Of a stretch of 64,000 nt of DNA, positions 1 to 11,230 are shown in pieces. Source of the DNA: Adiantum capillus-veneris (lineage: Eukaryota > Streptophyta > Polypodiopsida > Polypodiales > Pteridaceae). Below the pieces are notes generated by a model that made no database searches, had not been told where the DNA came from, and saw nothing but the letters and a program-made list of their open reading frames with translations. Position numbers and translations under genes: made by a program. Positions within the stretch are counted from its first letter, which is position 1, and each line of letters opens with the position of its first letter. The stretch lies in assembly GCA_014529385.2 (NCBI GenBank), contig CM043942.1, positions 109,261,141-109,325,140 of the forward strand. Direction: 5' to 3'.

Positions 1-1208
1 CTCATGTGGCCGAATATGGTTGTGAATGGTTGGTCATATTTTAAGGTAAGTAACTATATGTTGGGTATGTTTCTTTGGGTGATACTAACTTTTGTAACCA
101 TAATTAGGGTTTCGGATAATGCCATTGCTAACCTTTAAAGTTTTACTAAGTTGGTGACTTTGGTTTACCTTGTTTCTTTGAAGTTCATAAGATTTCCTTA
201 AATAGAGGTCTCCTGACATATCATAAAGACTTTAGGTTTGTAATCTTTTTAAGAAAGGTTAGTACGTCATCTTGGGCACTTCATGGTTAAAAATAAAGAG
301 ATTAGTTGCATCGATAGCATCAATAGGAAAAAGGCATCTGACACAAGCTGGATACGGTGATTAATGCCTTACTATTAAGTAATTGCAGACTTGGTCTAGT
401 CGTTGGGTCAACTACCATGGTTTATCTTCTGATAAAGCTACTTTTCAAACTTATTACATCAATTTTATGTTATTTAATGGGCATTTGGCAGCACATTTCC
501 TTGGCCTATGGGAACAACTGGGGGATTCTAGAATATCCCACCTCTACGTATTTGTGATTATGTGGAATTGAACATTCATACTTTCTACCTTTTATGTTTT
601 TTCCACCTCCATCTAGGGAGGTGTAGTGCATACTTACTAACATGTCTTTGTGTTACAAGAGACTCCAATGTATAGACTGACTACACCTATGAGCGCTATT
701 ACTAACCCAGAAAAAATAGCAGCAATTAATGCCAAACTCTGTAAAGTTAAGAAACATGTATATGTGGCCCACTTCGGGGAAAAAAGCCTCATAAAACTCG
801 TCTCCGGCCTTATCTCATAGAGCTTGCAAAGCTTTAGGGGCTCCACATGGTTTCCCTGCAACCCCTTGTAAAAGAAACCATCTCTGAATATATGTTATTG
901 TTAGGTTTTACTAGTAGTCTTTGAAAGCAATCTAGATGTCACCTGCATACGGTGCCAATGCTAACTATATGTTGTGTTGTTTCCATGGGTGCAAGTGAGG
1001 GTTACCTTCTCAACTACGGTTTTCAAAGTTCCTTGGTTTGAAGATGGCAGACTTATATATCTTCAGGCTCTTGATTCTCTTGTACTTGTGTATAAAGACT
1101 GTTTTGTACTATGAATGGGAATTATATCACCTTTTCATTGACATACTTTCTAGTGTATTTTGTAATTCGTAAGGATTCTTTGGTGTACATGCTATATTGT
1201 TATTGGAG
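1..1208. other. No gene recognised
   Basis: All six frames hold only short ORFs of biased, unfamiliar composition. A small inverted repeat lies at 604-623 (CACCTCC then GGAGGTG). A related hairpin at 2434-2475 has arms CACCTCCCTAG and CTAGGGAGGTG around a 20-base loop. I see no retroelement protein motif here. Confidence 0.5.
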
Positions 1209-1264
1209 CACACACACACACACACACACACACATAGGCACACACACACACACACACACACACA
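1209..1264. repeat. (CA)n microsatellite, two 13-unit blocks
   Basis: Two CA runs of 26 bases each (1209-1234 and 1239-1264) are separated by TAGG. A short ORF that reads through it (Thr-His repeats) is an artefact of the repeat. Confidence 0.97.
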
Positions 1265-3474
1265 CCCCTAAGTGCTTATACAAGCTAATATTTTAAAAAA
1301 ACCCGCCTCTTTACCAGGTTGTGGAAAAACATGGTGCTTCTTAGGTCCGTACTCTGTACAAATCTATTTTTTGGTTTTTTCGCACCAACGATTCTGGTTT
1401 TATGGTATGCAGGGTATTTTTCTGAAAAATGGTATGGCTTGAGATTTAGCAGCCATGAGCATCAAAAGCAAACTAGTCTTTTGAACTTACGTTCTGTCTT
1501 TGGTCTTTTTTAACGACATAGGGTTTTTTAGAAGTACAGTGATCGACAAAATCTCTTTATGATTTATTTTAAACTTTGAAAATAAAAGGCACTTGGCCTG
1601 AGAAAACTAGTTGAGATATACCCCTCCCCGGAGGTCTATGCACAAAATATACAATTTACACCTTTAAACAATTTTCAATATACATTAGAGTTGTGGAAGC
1701 ATTTGCATAGGGGAGGAGTTCTCAATGCCCGACCAAGCATGGAGTTTAGGCCATGAGCCTAATTGCATCCAGAGGTACCTAGCAACTAGTGCTACCCCTG
1801 AATGGGTGTTATGAATGAAAGCGTACTCAAGAAAAATATAACATTGCGGAGGGTGAATATATGTGTACACCGCGACATATATATGCACTCTTGTAGCCCA
1901 ATCACAATAGCACTTCCCAGATGCACAACCAATCTTTCCCAAGCAATTAGATTGTACAGGGTCTCTACCCTTACACATCTGCCATAAACCATCCAAATCA
2001 CTTCATGATCCAATTTCAAAACCATAAACCATAATCCAATCACATCACATGTGCGAGCACTCCACCCAACTTGGGTGAGGTACGATCAATCTTGCATAAC
2101 CACTTTAGAATATAACATGGCTACAAAAATTTCGACAACATAACCAAATCTAGCAAAAACACCATGAGCCATAGCGGCTTACACAATAGAATATCAACCA
2201 TAATCCTTAAGGGAATCTCATCCCTTGACCATGAATCATAATCACACTGAACCAACTCCCACACTTGGAGTTTGACATGTCTCCTGCAATCAATCTGAGT
2301 CCACACACATATGACCCTTAAGAAGTGATTCTTTCATGTATAAAAAGAGTCCAACCAGCAACTAATCATGATATAAAAATCCATTTTTTTACCATATCCA
2401 ACCATGCAAAGTTGATGCATCACATATGCACTTCACCTCCCTAGCCCATAGAGCTAGTTTTGACCTAGGGAGGTGGAAAGCAATCACAACTATGCATATG
2501 AGGCATCCACATCAATCCATGAGTTTCCATACATCATATGATAACATTACCTCACCATAAACATGATGCAAAACAGCTCCGGTCTTTAGGTCGACCATAA
2601 ACCATAACTTCACACATATGCAAAAAAACAATTTTTTTGTATTTTTGGGAGTATGAAAAACATGCAATTGAAAGTATTTGGCCTCAAAAAATTGCATCAA
2701 GCTCAGCTCTATAATATAGACTATCACTTTACCACATCACTTCGCCCATATGGTACTCACACAACACAATCGGTAACCCCAAAAGAAAGCCACTTTATTC
2801 ATATCTGCCTATGCGGTTCGGGGTGTTTAACCATATACTTCTGCATGATTTTATGGACATCTAATAATTGAATTCAACTCACCAAAAAAAACCATATAAC
2901 ATATAAAAACAGCTCGGTCAACTCACGACGTCATATGGTACCCCCCTTGGTAGCACCCCTATGCGTGTAGGTAAAACCGGTTATAGAGCAATTAATAACT
3001 CGCATTCTCGAAGTGATAACGGAGACCTAAAATTATCTATCATCAATTTTCATCAAGATTTTCAATTGGTTAAGTGGGTTTGCCCATCCGGTGAATCTAT
3101 ATAGTGGTTCTCCAAGGAGCCTGGAGTCAAAAAATTTGGTTGTGTAGTGGGCAGCAAACTGTTTTTTGACCATATCACACCAAGCGAAAAAATGTTCTAA
3201 ATGATGTGTTTTATCTCTCGTATAAAAGGTTCGGATTGATTCATAGTGGTTTGTGATTTATGACCAAAATAGTGTTCCTACCGTCTCTATGACGTGAAAC
3301 AAAAGGTGCTTTTTATGCACACACACATGACCATAAACGCATCATGTGCATAAATCAGCGTGTTATACATTATGAAATAATCATGAGGCAACTTCGTATG
3401 CACTTGGTTAATCCATACATGCACTTGTATGCAAAAAAACAATCATCGAGAGGGTGAGTACGTAGAAAAACGAC

Positions 3475-3476
<2 letters not shown>
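1265..3476. other. No gene recognised
   Basis: A/T-rich sequence with scattered short ORFs and no recognisable domain. The hairpin at 2434-2475 is the only structure noticed. It could be very old repeat sequence. Confidence 0.5.

Positions 3477-3538
<62 letters not shown>
3477..3538. repeat. (AG)31 microsatellite
   Basis: An uninterrupted run of 31 AG units. Its length and purity suggest a young, length-variable locus. Confidence 0.98.
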
Positions 3539-3543
<5 letters not shown>

Positions 3544-3726
3544 GGCTATGGAGTTTAGAGCTTCTCACCGTGCTTTAGAATTGATTAGGGCCTGTCAAAA
3601 GGCTTCTTGCTTTGCTGCAAGAGAGCAGTGATGAGAGCTACATAAAGGTATCCGCCACGAAAGCTTCCGGAGAGCGCATACACCGTGAAACGAGAGAGAA
3701 GATAATAAGCAAGTAGAGAGAGAATC

Positions 3727-3750
3727 CTTCTTCTTCTTCTTCTTCTTCTT
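3727..3750. repeat. (CTT)8 microsatellite
   Basis: Eight perfect CTT units. The poly-Arg run in a minus-strand ORF (3585-3803) comes from this tract and is not evidence of a protein. Confidence 0.95.
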
Positions 3751-4734
3751 CCCAAGATAGAAGAGCTTATAGAGATGGTGATGAAGATCTTACACCACTC
3801 CATATTATAGATACGTATAGTCTTGTGGTAGTAGATGCAACAGACGACCCTGAAAACTGAGCACTCTATGCCAATTTATAGGTTCTACAGCTGCCCGGAG
3901 TGTGTCCCAAGTTGTAGGTAGCGCTAGTTTCTTGCCTAGAATAGCCCGTAGCTTTTGGGAAAAAGCTTCAATCTTTCCTTAAAACAAACCATTGCTTTTG
4001 GTGGTCAACTCTCCCACTTACCATTCAATTTTTACAACAAAATTGACTATCCGAGCAGTATCTAGGCAACTAATGGAAATCGTAGCTAGACTATGCCACA
4101 CCACAATGTCCCGACATAATTATGACTTTTCCGTACTGCCCCGGCATATTTACGGTACCGTTTTTCATAAAAATATTTCCCATAAAAATCCCGTCCGATC
4201 CCGTTTTTGCTCAGGGTGATAATTTTTAAACCCGACGGAGACTAAAATTAATTTTTTAACATTTAGGTCATCATAAAAAGCACATTGCTTTTCAAAAACG
4301 TCGAAAAGCACAAAAAACTAAAAAATAGCGTAAAAAGCAAAAAAACAATTTTAAAAAAAAAGTGAACCCCGGGTTCCCCTCATCCACTCGCTTTTCACTA
4401 AAAACTACTAAAAATTATGAAAAGCTGTAAATAGCGTGGAAAACACTCAAAAAGCAGATTTTTACAAAATTGAACCATAGCTTCCCCGGAACATGTATCT
4501 TTGCAAAAAAACACCTAAAAGCACAAAAAACATGAAAAAGTTAAAAATAGTGGATTTTTTAAAACTTAAACCAAACGTCCGTCTAACCTACTAGAACATG
4601 GAAACGACCTTGCTTTTTACTTTAGAACCTTCCAATACTATCAATCAAGCATCTTAAGTCAAAATTTGGTAAAATAAATATTGAAAGCTATTTTTATTAT
4701 TTTTAGAAGAGACCCAAAACTTGGAGATCTTACA
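3751..4734 (-). repeat. Probable LTR-side sequence of gypsy element A
   Basis: On the minus strand this follows the polypurine tract of element A directly and begins TGTAAGATCT, a plausible LTR start. The sequence is very A/T rich with many short AAAAGC-type runs. I found no second copy in the window, so the far end cannot be placed. The call is inference from position only. Confidence 0.35.
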
Positions 4735-4747
4735 TCCTCCCACACTT
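4735..4747 (-). promoter_or_regulatory. Candidate polypurine tract of element A
   Basis: On the minus strand AAGTGTGGGAGGA lies just after the end of the integrase reading frame and directly before TGTAAG. That is where the plus-strand DNA primer of an LTR element should be. Confidence 0.45.
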
Positions 4748-4765
4748 GAAAAACTCGAGGTGTCC

Positions 4766-5398
4766 TCACCTTGACATGAAGTCTGGATAATTTAGTCTCA
4801 TTACATCATCACGTTCCCAAGTGGCATCTTCCTGAGGATATGTTGACCATTTAACAAGTTGTAGATAATAGAGAATCATCAAGAATATGTCGCGGATCAG
4901 GTACATACTTCTTGAGTAAGTTGACGTGAAAAACATCATGTAACAAGAGTCTTTAAGCTTGATCATTAATCCGCTCTATGATTACAAAAGGTCCACAATA
5001 TCCGGCACTTAGCTTCTTACACTTACCCATTGGTAAAGAACTACGTTTGGGTTTCACTCTTGAAAATACCATATCGCCCTCTTCAAAAAGTCTGGTAGAT
5101 TATTTTGGATCAGCATAACTCTTCTGTCTATCTTGAGCAGTCTTAATATCCTGCCGTATAAGATCAGTTTGTAGTTGCATTTCATCCAGCATTTCTTTGG
5201 ATGCTTGAACTCGTATGAGAGGGTCTGTCCATTTGAGTGGGATAAGACACTCTTGTCCATACAATGCTTGAAAAGTAGACATTCCAATTCAACGTTGAAA
5301 TGAGGAGTTATATGCAAATTCAACCAAATACAAATATCTAGTCTATTTACTCTGCTCATGCATACAATAAGCTCTCAACATGTCTTCAATGATTTGAT
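4766..5398 (-). pseudogene. Integrase C-terminal part, gypsy A
   Basis: The fragments 5359-5054 and 4966-4766 give the region after the integrase catalytic core. FQALYGQECLIPLKW, near 5280-5230, is the usual 'F..LYG' segment. It is followed by a charged stretch (DRQKSYADPK) and then the GPY/F-like region (KCKKLSAGYCGPFVI, about 5040-4990). The last readable motif is 'LLKKYVPDP' near 4910. Several frameshifts and stops separate the parts, so no protein can be made. The family role is to bind DNA and direct cDNA insertion. A chromodomain is expected next in chromoviruses but is not clearly readable here. Confidence 0.75.
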
Positions 5399-6048
5399 TT
5401 GTTCTTTCTGTCTATCCATTAGTTTGAGGATGATAAGCAGTACTAAAGGCGAACTGGGTTTCTGTAAGCTGAGAATAAGGCTTTCTAAAATCCTGAGGTG
5501 AATGTCGCATCACGATCAGAGATTATCCATTGAGGTAAACCATGATACATGAAAACACGTTTCATGAAAACTTGAGCTATATCCTTAGCCGTAAATGTTG
5601 TCTTGACTGGAAATAAATGGGTCATTTTTGTAAGCATATCAACAACCACAACAATAGAGTCATATCCCAAAGATGTAGGAAGTCTTGTAATGAAATCCAT
5701 GGATATGCATTCCCATTTCATTTGTGGAGCTTCAATAGGTTGAAGCGTACCGGAATATCATATTCGTTCAGCTTTAATACGCTGACATGTTAAACATCTT
5801 GTAACATAGTTCAACACATCACGCTTTAGTCCTGGCCAAAAGAAACTATTTCTTACAGTAAAGTAAGTCTTAATGTATCCTGGATGTCCTGCTATAGGTA
5901 TATCATGAGCTTCCTGTAATATTTGAAGTTTGATTCCACCTTGATTCAAAATACAAAGACGATTACCGAAGTAAAGGTCATCTCCGTCAACGTGAAAACC
6001 TTTGATTTGTCTTTCTTGCTTCTCTATGCGATTATCTAGGTTCATCAA
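5399..6048 (-). pseudogene. Integrase zinc finger and catalytic core, gypsy A
   Basis: The fragment 6048-5758 carries the H2C2 zinc finger: histidines in 'AHDIPIAGHPG' and cysteines in 'RCLTCQ'. The fragment 5721-5485 has the first catalytic Asp in 'SMDFITRLP' and the second in 'ISDRDATFTS'. The catalytic Glu survives in 'TERTN' near 5401-5410, but in another frame. The codon before it is TAG (plus-strand CTA, 5412-5414) where the family has CAG (Gln), which fits a C-to-T change. All three DDE residues can thus be seen, although the reading frame is broken at least twice. Confidence 0.85.
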
Positions 6049-6051
6049 GTA

Positions 6052-6640
6052 CTAGATTCTTAAGTAATACGGGTCCTGAGTCATACCTTTTCGAATAAGG
6101 TCAATTAAAGAAGTAGTAGAGGTTGTGACAGCCACTACAATACTCTTCCTGCTTAAGGCATCAGCCACAAGATTTTCCTTCACGTGTTTATATTTGATTC
6201 CAAAATCATATTTGCATAACAACTTCATACATCTTCGTTGCCGCATATTAAAGTCAGGTTGGATGTAGATCCACTTTAGGCTTTTATGGTCGGCAGTGTA
6301 GTTCATCTCCTCTCAAGAAGATAATGTCGCCATACTTTAAGACCATGCACAACGGCCAATAAATCCAAGTCATGTGTAGGATAATTCAACTCATGTATAC
6401 GTGACTTACGAGATTCACAAACTACTGGTTTCCCTTCTTGAGACATAACGCCACCGATTTCTTGTCCGCTTGTATCAATGAGCACTGTGAATGTCTTTGA
6501 GAAGTCTGGAAGCTGTAGTATGGGAGCATTCACCAAAGCTTCTTTGAGTTTCTCAAAACTAGCTTAAGCACGTTCATTCCAAGTAAACACTTTGGCCTTC
6601 TTAAGCATATTAGTCAATGGAGATGCAATCTTAGCATCGG
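6052..6640 (-). pseudogene. RNase H domain, gypsy A
   Basis: The fragment 6536-6303 begins with 'ILQLPDFSKTFTVLIDTSGQ', the strand carrying the first catalytic Asp of gypsy RNase H. It continues to 'LAVVHGLKVWRHYLL'. After a frameshift, 6306-6052 gives 'YTADHKSLKW' and 'NLVADALSRKS', the normal end of the domain. Upstream, 6540-6640 reads 'SPLTNMLKKAKVFTW', the RT/RNase H connection, before the element breaks off. In the family this domain degrades the RNA strand of the cDNA hybrid. Confidence 0.85.
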
Positions 6641-6955
6641 GATACTCAACAACAAAAAGGAAAGCACTAGGAATGGTATTTAGTGCAACTAAGTTCAAAC
6701 ACTATCAATTGGGAAATATATTTCACTTTTATGTTGACCATCAAGCACTCCTCTTTCTAATTAACAATGTGATAATTTAGGGCTAGTTAATCAGATGGAT
6801 GATAATTTTGATAGAGTTTGAGTTCAAGATATTCCACAAACCAAGAAAAACTCATTGTGATGTAGATTTCTTACCCAAAATTACGGACGCAATCTTAGCA
6901 ATTTCTATTAGAGATGAACAAGTAGATGTTGAGTTATTTTAGAATATGGCCACTG
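6641..6955 (+). pseudogene. RNase H tail of another gypsy element
   Basis: Plus-strand reading from about 6641 gives 'GYSTTKRKALGMVFSATKF', then 'FYVDHQALLFLINN'. After a frameshift near 6780 it continues 'RWMIILIEFEFKI' and 'HCDVDFLPKI'. This is the second half of a Ty3/gypsy RNase H domain, close in pattern to that of element F (35162-34788). It joins gypsy A head to head, with no integrase behind it. It is a broken, isolated fragment. Confidence 0.75.
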
Positions 6956-7479
6956 TAGACAGTGGGAACGACCACCAGTTGAGGGAATAGACAGGTGCGG
7001 TTGGGCTAGTAGTTCCCAAGGCTAGTTACCACAATTACTAGCATAGTAAAAAGTTAGTCAAAGGCCTAGTTTGATGGCTATAGATAGGGCTCACTATTCA
7101 TTGTAAGGGATCTCTTCTCAACTAGTCAATTTGGTAGACTCTTCACCTGTCTGTGTTTAGTATCTTGGAGCTCTACATGCTCTTGTACTTTTGTAACTCT
7201 AATCATTTAAGCCTAGAGCAAGCTTGTTAACCTCCAGCGTCCACTTCTAGTAGTCATGGGCCGGGCTTTGTCGGTCTAATAGGAAAAGGGTAAGAGTGAT
7301 CGCCAATGAGAGGCGCACTCTAACTGGAACATTCAAGGGTTAGTTGGCTAAGCATGGGCATCCAAGTGTGAATGGGCGAGCTCATATAAAAGTCACCTAA
7401 ATCCAAAAATCACTCATTCTCTCATTTGTGCAATTGAAGAGTGCTCGTGCTCCATCTCCATCTTCTTCTTCATCTTCTC
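6956..7479. other. Unassigned sequence, possibly LTR of gypsy B
   Basis: No coding motif. If the inversion model for element B is right, this flank was next to the gag gene of gypsy B and could include its 5' LTR and leader. A TATA-like ATATAAAA sits at 7384-7391 and is followed by a pyrimidine-rich stretch, as in many plant LTR promoters. No matching second copy was confirmed. Confidence 0.3.
7384..7391 (+). promoter_or_regulatory. TATA-like box
   Basis: ATATAAAA is followed about 30-60 bases later by a CT-rich stretch. This is consistent with an LTR promoter on the plus strand, but there is no other support. Confidence 0.3.
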
Positions 7480-7541
7480 GTGTGTGTGTGTGTATATGCG
7501 TGTGTGTGTGTGTGTATGTGTGTGTATATGCGTGAGAGAGA
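7480..7541. repeat. (GT)n-rich tract at left inversion breakpoint
   Basis: GT runs at 7480-7494, 7499-7514 and around 7519-7525 are interrupted by TATATGC. Homology to the copia C LTR starts immediately to the right, at 7542. Confidence 0.85.
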
Positions 7542-8233
7542 AGATTATAGAGTAGAGAGAGAGAGAGAGAGAGAGAGTACACACGATATAAGTGGTTCAT
7601 CCCAATGTGGGCTACGTCCACGGGAAAGCAACCACTCAATGGCTTTAGTACTTCAAAACAAGAAGTAGTTTACAAAGGGATTATACCCTTAATGGAGCTC
7701 CCGCCTTGCTTCACTCTCACCACCTCACACTCACCTTGTTGCATCAACTTCACACTATGAAATGTGTGTAGAAATGGCCTCCTTTTATAGGCCAAAAGGG
7801 CTGCCCTCTCTTATGAGAGGCAGCCATGTGTAGCCGCCCTTGTGCGAATAAGTCCAAATCGGACCCTCCAATCCGCCCATGTGTGTGGCCGCCCTTGAGA
7901 AGACAAGTCCGCTTTTGAATTCGGCCACCGGCCCACCGGCCATTGACTTCCGACCACCGGCCAACTGACCGGTTGTTTTCCGACCACTTTCCGGCCGCCG
8001 TCCGGCCATAATATTCCGACGAAAAGGAATATTCCGGCGAGGGGGAAAAAAAAGTCTCGGGGGCCTCCGCCCCTGAAGCCCCTAAAGTTGCCCCCGATTC
8101 TTGTCTGGGAAAATTTTGGTTTCCTGTGAGTGATTTTCCTTCACGCACGATGGCTTCTCCTTATAATGGGGGCCTTACAAATGTGCGCTTTACCACAAAA
8201 TATTACAAGGTAAATTAGGCTACATACTTAACA
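7542..8233 (-). repeat. Inverted 5' LTR segment of copia C
   Basis: On the minus strand this reads TGTTAAGTATG at 8233 and matches the 3' LTR of copia C (15168-15884) almost throughout. The match includes the TATA region (7789-7783 on the minus strand) and the (CT)n tract (7555-7577 as GA on the plus strand). It stops at 7542, at the same point where the 68-base LTR remnant at 11099-11166 begins to match. The five bases beyond its start (8234-8238, CTACT on the minus strand) are the target duplication also found after the 3' LTR. Confidence 0.93.
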
Positions 8234-8238
8234 AGTAG

Positions 8239-8742
8239 CATACTCATCTATCATAGAGGATAGATCATTGTGAGTAGCTATAGCACCGCATTAACTTTGG
8301 GTCGTCGTGAAAGTGCATCAGCCACTTGATTGTGCTTACCAGCTATGTGAGCAATATGGAAATTAAATTGTGAAAGAAAATTTGCCCACCTCATTTGTTT
8401 GTCGAAAAGCTTAGTTTGCGTCATGAAATACTTGAGACTTTGGTGATCGGTTCGTAGGATAAATGGAGTCCCCAATAGGTAGTGCTTCCATGTGTCTAGG
8501 GCATGTAGAACAGCTAAAAGCTCTTTCTCATAAATGCCCAAGACTCGTTCATCAATATTGAGCCTTCGGCTCTCATATGGTATGGCATGCCCTTCTTGAA
8601 GCAAAACTGCTCCAAGGCAATCACCTCAAGCATCACATTGGACCTCAAATGGCTTTGAGAGATCCGAAAGCACGAGGACTGGTTGGGAAGTAAGCTTCTC
8701 TTTGAGCTTTTCAAAAGAATTATGCTCCTTAGCAGTTCATAC
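8239..8742 (-). pseudogene. RNase H domain, gypsy B
   Basis: 8604-8278 reads 'LLQEGHAIPYESRRL', 'YEKELLAVLHALDTWKHYLLG', 'LRTDHQSLKYF' and 'HNQVADALSRRP', a full second half of gypsy RNase H. Upstream, at 8740-8610, are 'FEKLKEKLTSQPVL' and the first catalytic Asp region, with a stop inside. The frame runs into the copia insertion point. The codons for Glu-Tyr-Ala-Thr just before the LTR continue as Asp-Pro-Asp-Phe after the 3' LTR at 15965, which proves that the two halves were once one gene. Confidence 0.9.
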
Positions 8743-9396
8743 AAACTTAAAATTCTTCTTAGTTAAGTCGTGTAGTGGTCCGGATACTTGAGAGAATTTT
8801 GCTATGAAGCGTCTATAGTATACGCACATACCAACAAAGCTTCTTAGCTCATGTAGATTTCTTGGGTTAGGCCATGCGTTTATTGCCTCTAACTTTGATG
8901 GATCCATTTGGATACCATCTTTAGAGATAATATGACCTAGGTATTGAATCTCTTGAAGAAAGAATTCGCTTTTCTTTTGGTTAAGAAAAAGCTTGTTCTC
9001 CCTCAATGCTTGAAAAATCACTTGGAGATGTTGCTTATGTTCCTCCAAAGACTTGGAGTAGATGATGATATCATCAAAGAACACTCCAGTGAATTTGCGG
9101 TATGGTCTAAAAATTTTCTCCATCAAACGATTGAACGTAGCTGGTGCATTAGTCAAGCCAAAAGGCATGACTAGATATTCATAAAGACCAAACGTGCGAA
9201 ATGCGGTCTTTAAGATATCTTCATCCACTATCCTTATTTGATGATAGCCACTCTTAAGGTCAATCCTACTGAAGTAGGTCGAGCCTTGTAGCTTATCAAA
9301 CAGATCTTCTACCCGAGGTACGGGAAATGTGTTTTTGATAGTGATATGGTTTTGTGCTCGATAGTCCACACGCATACGGTATGTACCATCTTTCTT
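8737..9396 (-). pseudogene. Reverse transcriptase, gypsy B
   Basis: An open stretch of about 212 codons. 'MRVDYRAQNHIT' opens the palm domain. It is followed by 'YFSRIDLKSGYHQI' (first catalytic Asp), 'FGLTNAPATFNRLM' and the catalytic box 'FFDDIIIYSK'. The thumb and connection follow: 'QYLGHIISKDGI' and 'LRSFVGMCVYYRRFI'. These are all the expected gypsy RT motifs. A stop sits between protease and RT at about 9395 (family Val-Lys-Lys-Asp-Gly). This is the best-preserved RT in the window. Confidence 0.92.
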
Positions 9397-10140
9397 TTAC
9401 ACTAAAAGGACTGGAGAACAAAAGGGAGATGAACTAGGCCTCACCATCCCTTTGTCTACCAGCTCTTGTACTTGCCTCATGATCTCCTCTTGTTGAGCTT
9501 GTGAGACTCGATAAGGAGGCTTGTTAGGTGGTGAGCTTCCAGGAAGAAGCTCAATACGATGGTCATCATCCCCTCGTGTTGGAGGTAAGTCCATAGGGAT
9601 ATCATCGATGAACACATCTTGGAATCCTTTTAGAAAATTAGACAAGTCTAACTCTTCTTGATTCCTACCATTTACATTTGATGAAACATTAGTATCTTTT
9701 AGAGACTCTTTGACAAAAATCATGTACGCAAAAACTGAGCTCTTCATTGACTTATCAAAAGCAAGAGGATTTACAAGTGGAATAGTGTGATCACGCTCAG
9801 TAGCATCTATATACATGTGCTTTCCCCTGTAGGTGAAGTAGATTCTCCTTTCAGGGAACTTCATGTTGGCAGCCATGCGATCAAACCATGGTGCCCCTAG
9901 GATAACATCCTCATGTTGGAGAGGAGAGATGAGGAAGTCTTCCTTGTCGACATAGCTTTGGACATGAAGCCTCAACTTCCCAATCAAGGGAGTAACGGAG
10001 GCTTGTTGTCCCTTGAAAGCTGCATCAGCCACTACTATATCTCCCATCTCAAAAGCTTGAATGCCCAACTTGGTGGCCAACCCCATTGATATGAAGTTAA
10101 GAGTAGAGCCAGGATAAAAAAAAAATGAAGGCATCATGCT
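9397..10140 (-). pseudogene. Protease and RT linker, gypsy B
   Basis: Begins 'FFFYPGSTLNFIS', the aspartic protease active-site segment. The catalytic Asp (family D-S-G or D-P-G) is read as Tyr, next to a homopolymer (plus-strand A run, about 10118-10126), so it may be a frameshift effect. Typical strands follow, including 'HEDVILGAPWFDRM', then a linker, then 'LPPNKPPYRVSQAQQEEI' and 'GMVRPSSSPFCSPV', the RT N-terminus. The protease would cut Gag-Pol into its products. As read, it would be inactive. Confidence 0.85.
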
Positions 10141-11098
10141 CTCTTACCTTTCCCCAAGCATAGGAAAGTGATGATCCTTTGCAATGAGCATCCTCTTTTG
10201 GAGCTTCGATGGTGGAAGCCCTAGGAGTCTCATTGCGAGTATTCTTCTTGGGGCAAGAACGATAGCCATGTCCTTGCTCCCCACACTTGAAACACTTATG
10301 GTCCTTGTGAAAAGCTTCAAGCTCTTCAGGAGAGAGTTTGTTTTTACCTTTGTAAACTCCCTTCTCCTTGGACCGATTGTTGTTGTTGTTGGAATTGACT
10401 TGGGAAGTATTTTGAACATTGGTTTTCCCCTTTGCATCATTTTTGTCTTTGTTTTCCATGGGCTTGACATTACGTCTAGCCCCTTGATGGAAATTGATGC
10501 GTGAAGCAACCATGGCGTGATGGATTACTTCGCTAATAGTACCAGGCCGTTGAGAGTTGATATATTCGGCCATCTCTTCAGGTAATCCCGCACATAATTG
10601 CTGCCTTTGCTCGGCAAAGTATATCTTTTGAAAGACAGTAGCCTTGAGATGTAAATCCCAAAACTTGTTTACATATTTGTGGATAGACTCATGGGAGAGG
10701 AGCTTCAAGCTGCGCCATTCGGTAAGCACTTTGTCCTTTGCATCGCTTGCAAGGAATTTCTTCATGATGGAAACGCGTAGAGTTTTCCATGTCTTTGGGG
10801 CTTCACCATTTCCACGAAGGCTATCCCACCATTGACGAGCTGATTTTTGGAAGTGCATAGCTACATGGCGTAGCTTAGAGGATTCTGTGAAGCCCTCATC
10901 TCCAAAGGCCGCATCAAATTGTTGGATGAAGGCCAACACTTTGTCGGTAGCACCGAAGGTGCCATCATAGGTGAGAAAAGAGATACTCTTTCCTCCCTCC
11001 TTGAACTTCTTTATCTTTTGTGACCTTCGCCATGTAGGAAATGATTTGCCATGTCCTCCCCTCTTGTATTCTCTAGGAGAATAGCCATAACTTTCGTC
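10141..11098 (-). pseudogene. gag, gypsy B
   Basis: A long open frame (11134-10097). Its first ~12 codons are really copia C LTR sequence joined by the inversion; true gag begins at about 11098 with 'DESYGYSPREYKRGG'. The retrotransposon gag core follows ('QFDAAFGDEGF', 'ARQWWDSLRG', 'KYVNKFWDL', 'CAGLPEEMAEYI'). An intact zinc knuckle is near 10275 ('CFKCGEQGHGYRSC', CX2CX4HX4C). The Asn-rich linker before it is low complexity. The natural start codon has been cut away. It would encode the capsid/nucleocapsid precursor. Confidence 0.9.
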
Positions 11099-11166
11099 GT
11101 AAATTTGTCTCTCTCCATTAAATAATCTACTCAATTATCTATTTAGCTACGTCTTATTTCCTAACA
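11099..11166 (+). repeat. 5' LTR remnant (last 68 bases), copia C
   Basis: Matches the last 68 bases of the 3' LTR (15892-15959) nearly base for base, ending TTTCCTAACA. It is followed by the primer-binding site. The remaining ~690 bases of this LTR are at 7542-8233 on the other strand. Confidence 0.95.
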
Positions 11167-11168
11167 AC

Positions 11169-11180
11169 TGGTATCAGAGC
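11169..11180 (+). promoter_or_regulatory. Primer-binding site, copia C
   Basis: TGGTATCAGAGC begins two bases after the LTR end. It is the standard plant Ty1/copia site, complementary to the 3' end of initiator methionine tRNA. Confidence 0.95.
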
Positions 11181-11230
11181 AGGGTTTGCTCGTAGATAAA
11201 TTATCTCAAGGAAATGATTCCTTGAATTGA

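Larger units (their letters stand above)
4735..6640 (-). mobile_element. Ty3/gypsy element A, partial (RNase H to integrase)
   Basis: Reading leftwards from 6640 the order is RT/RNase H connection, RNase H, H2C2 zinc finger, integrase core, integrase C-terminus, polypurine tract. This is the Ty3/gypsy pol order. gag, protease and most of RT are absent: the element stops abruptly at about 6640 against another gypsy fragment of opposite orientation. Frames are broken many times. The C-terminal motif (LLKKYVPDP-like) suggests a chromovirus, but I could not read a clear chromodomain. Confidence 0.85.

Noticed and set aside
6956-7479. Confirmed 5' LTR of gypsy B
   Set aside because: Position and a TATA-like box suggest it, but I found no convincing match to the candidate 3' LTR starting at 17681.
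10184-10504. 106-codon plus-strand ORF
   Set aside because: It is the antisense of the gypsy B gag zinc-knuckle region, which has clear motifs on the other strand.
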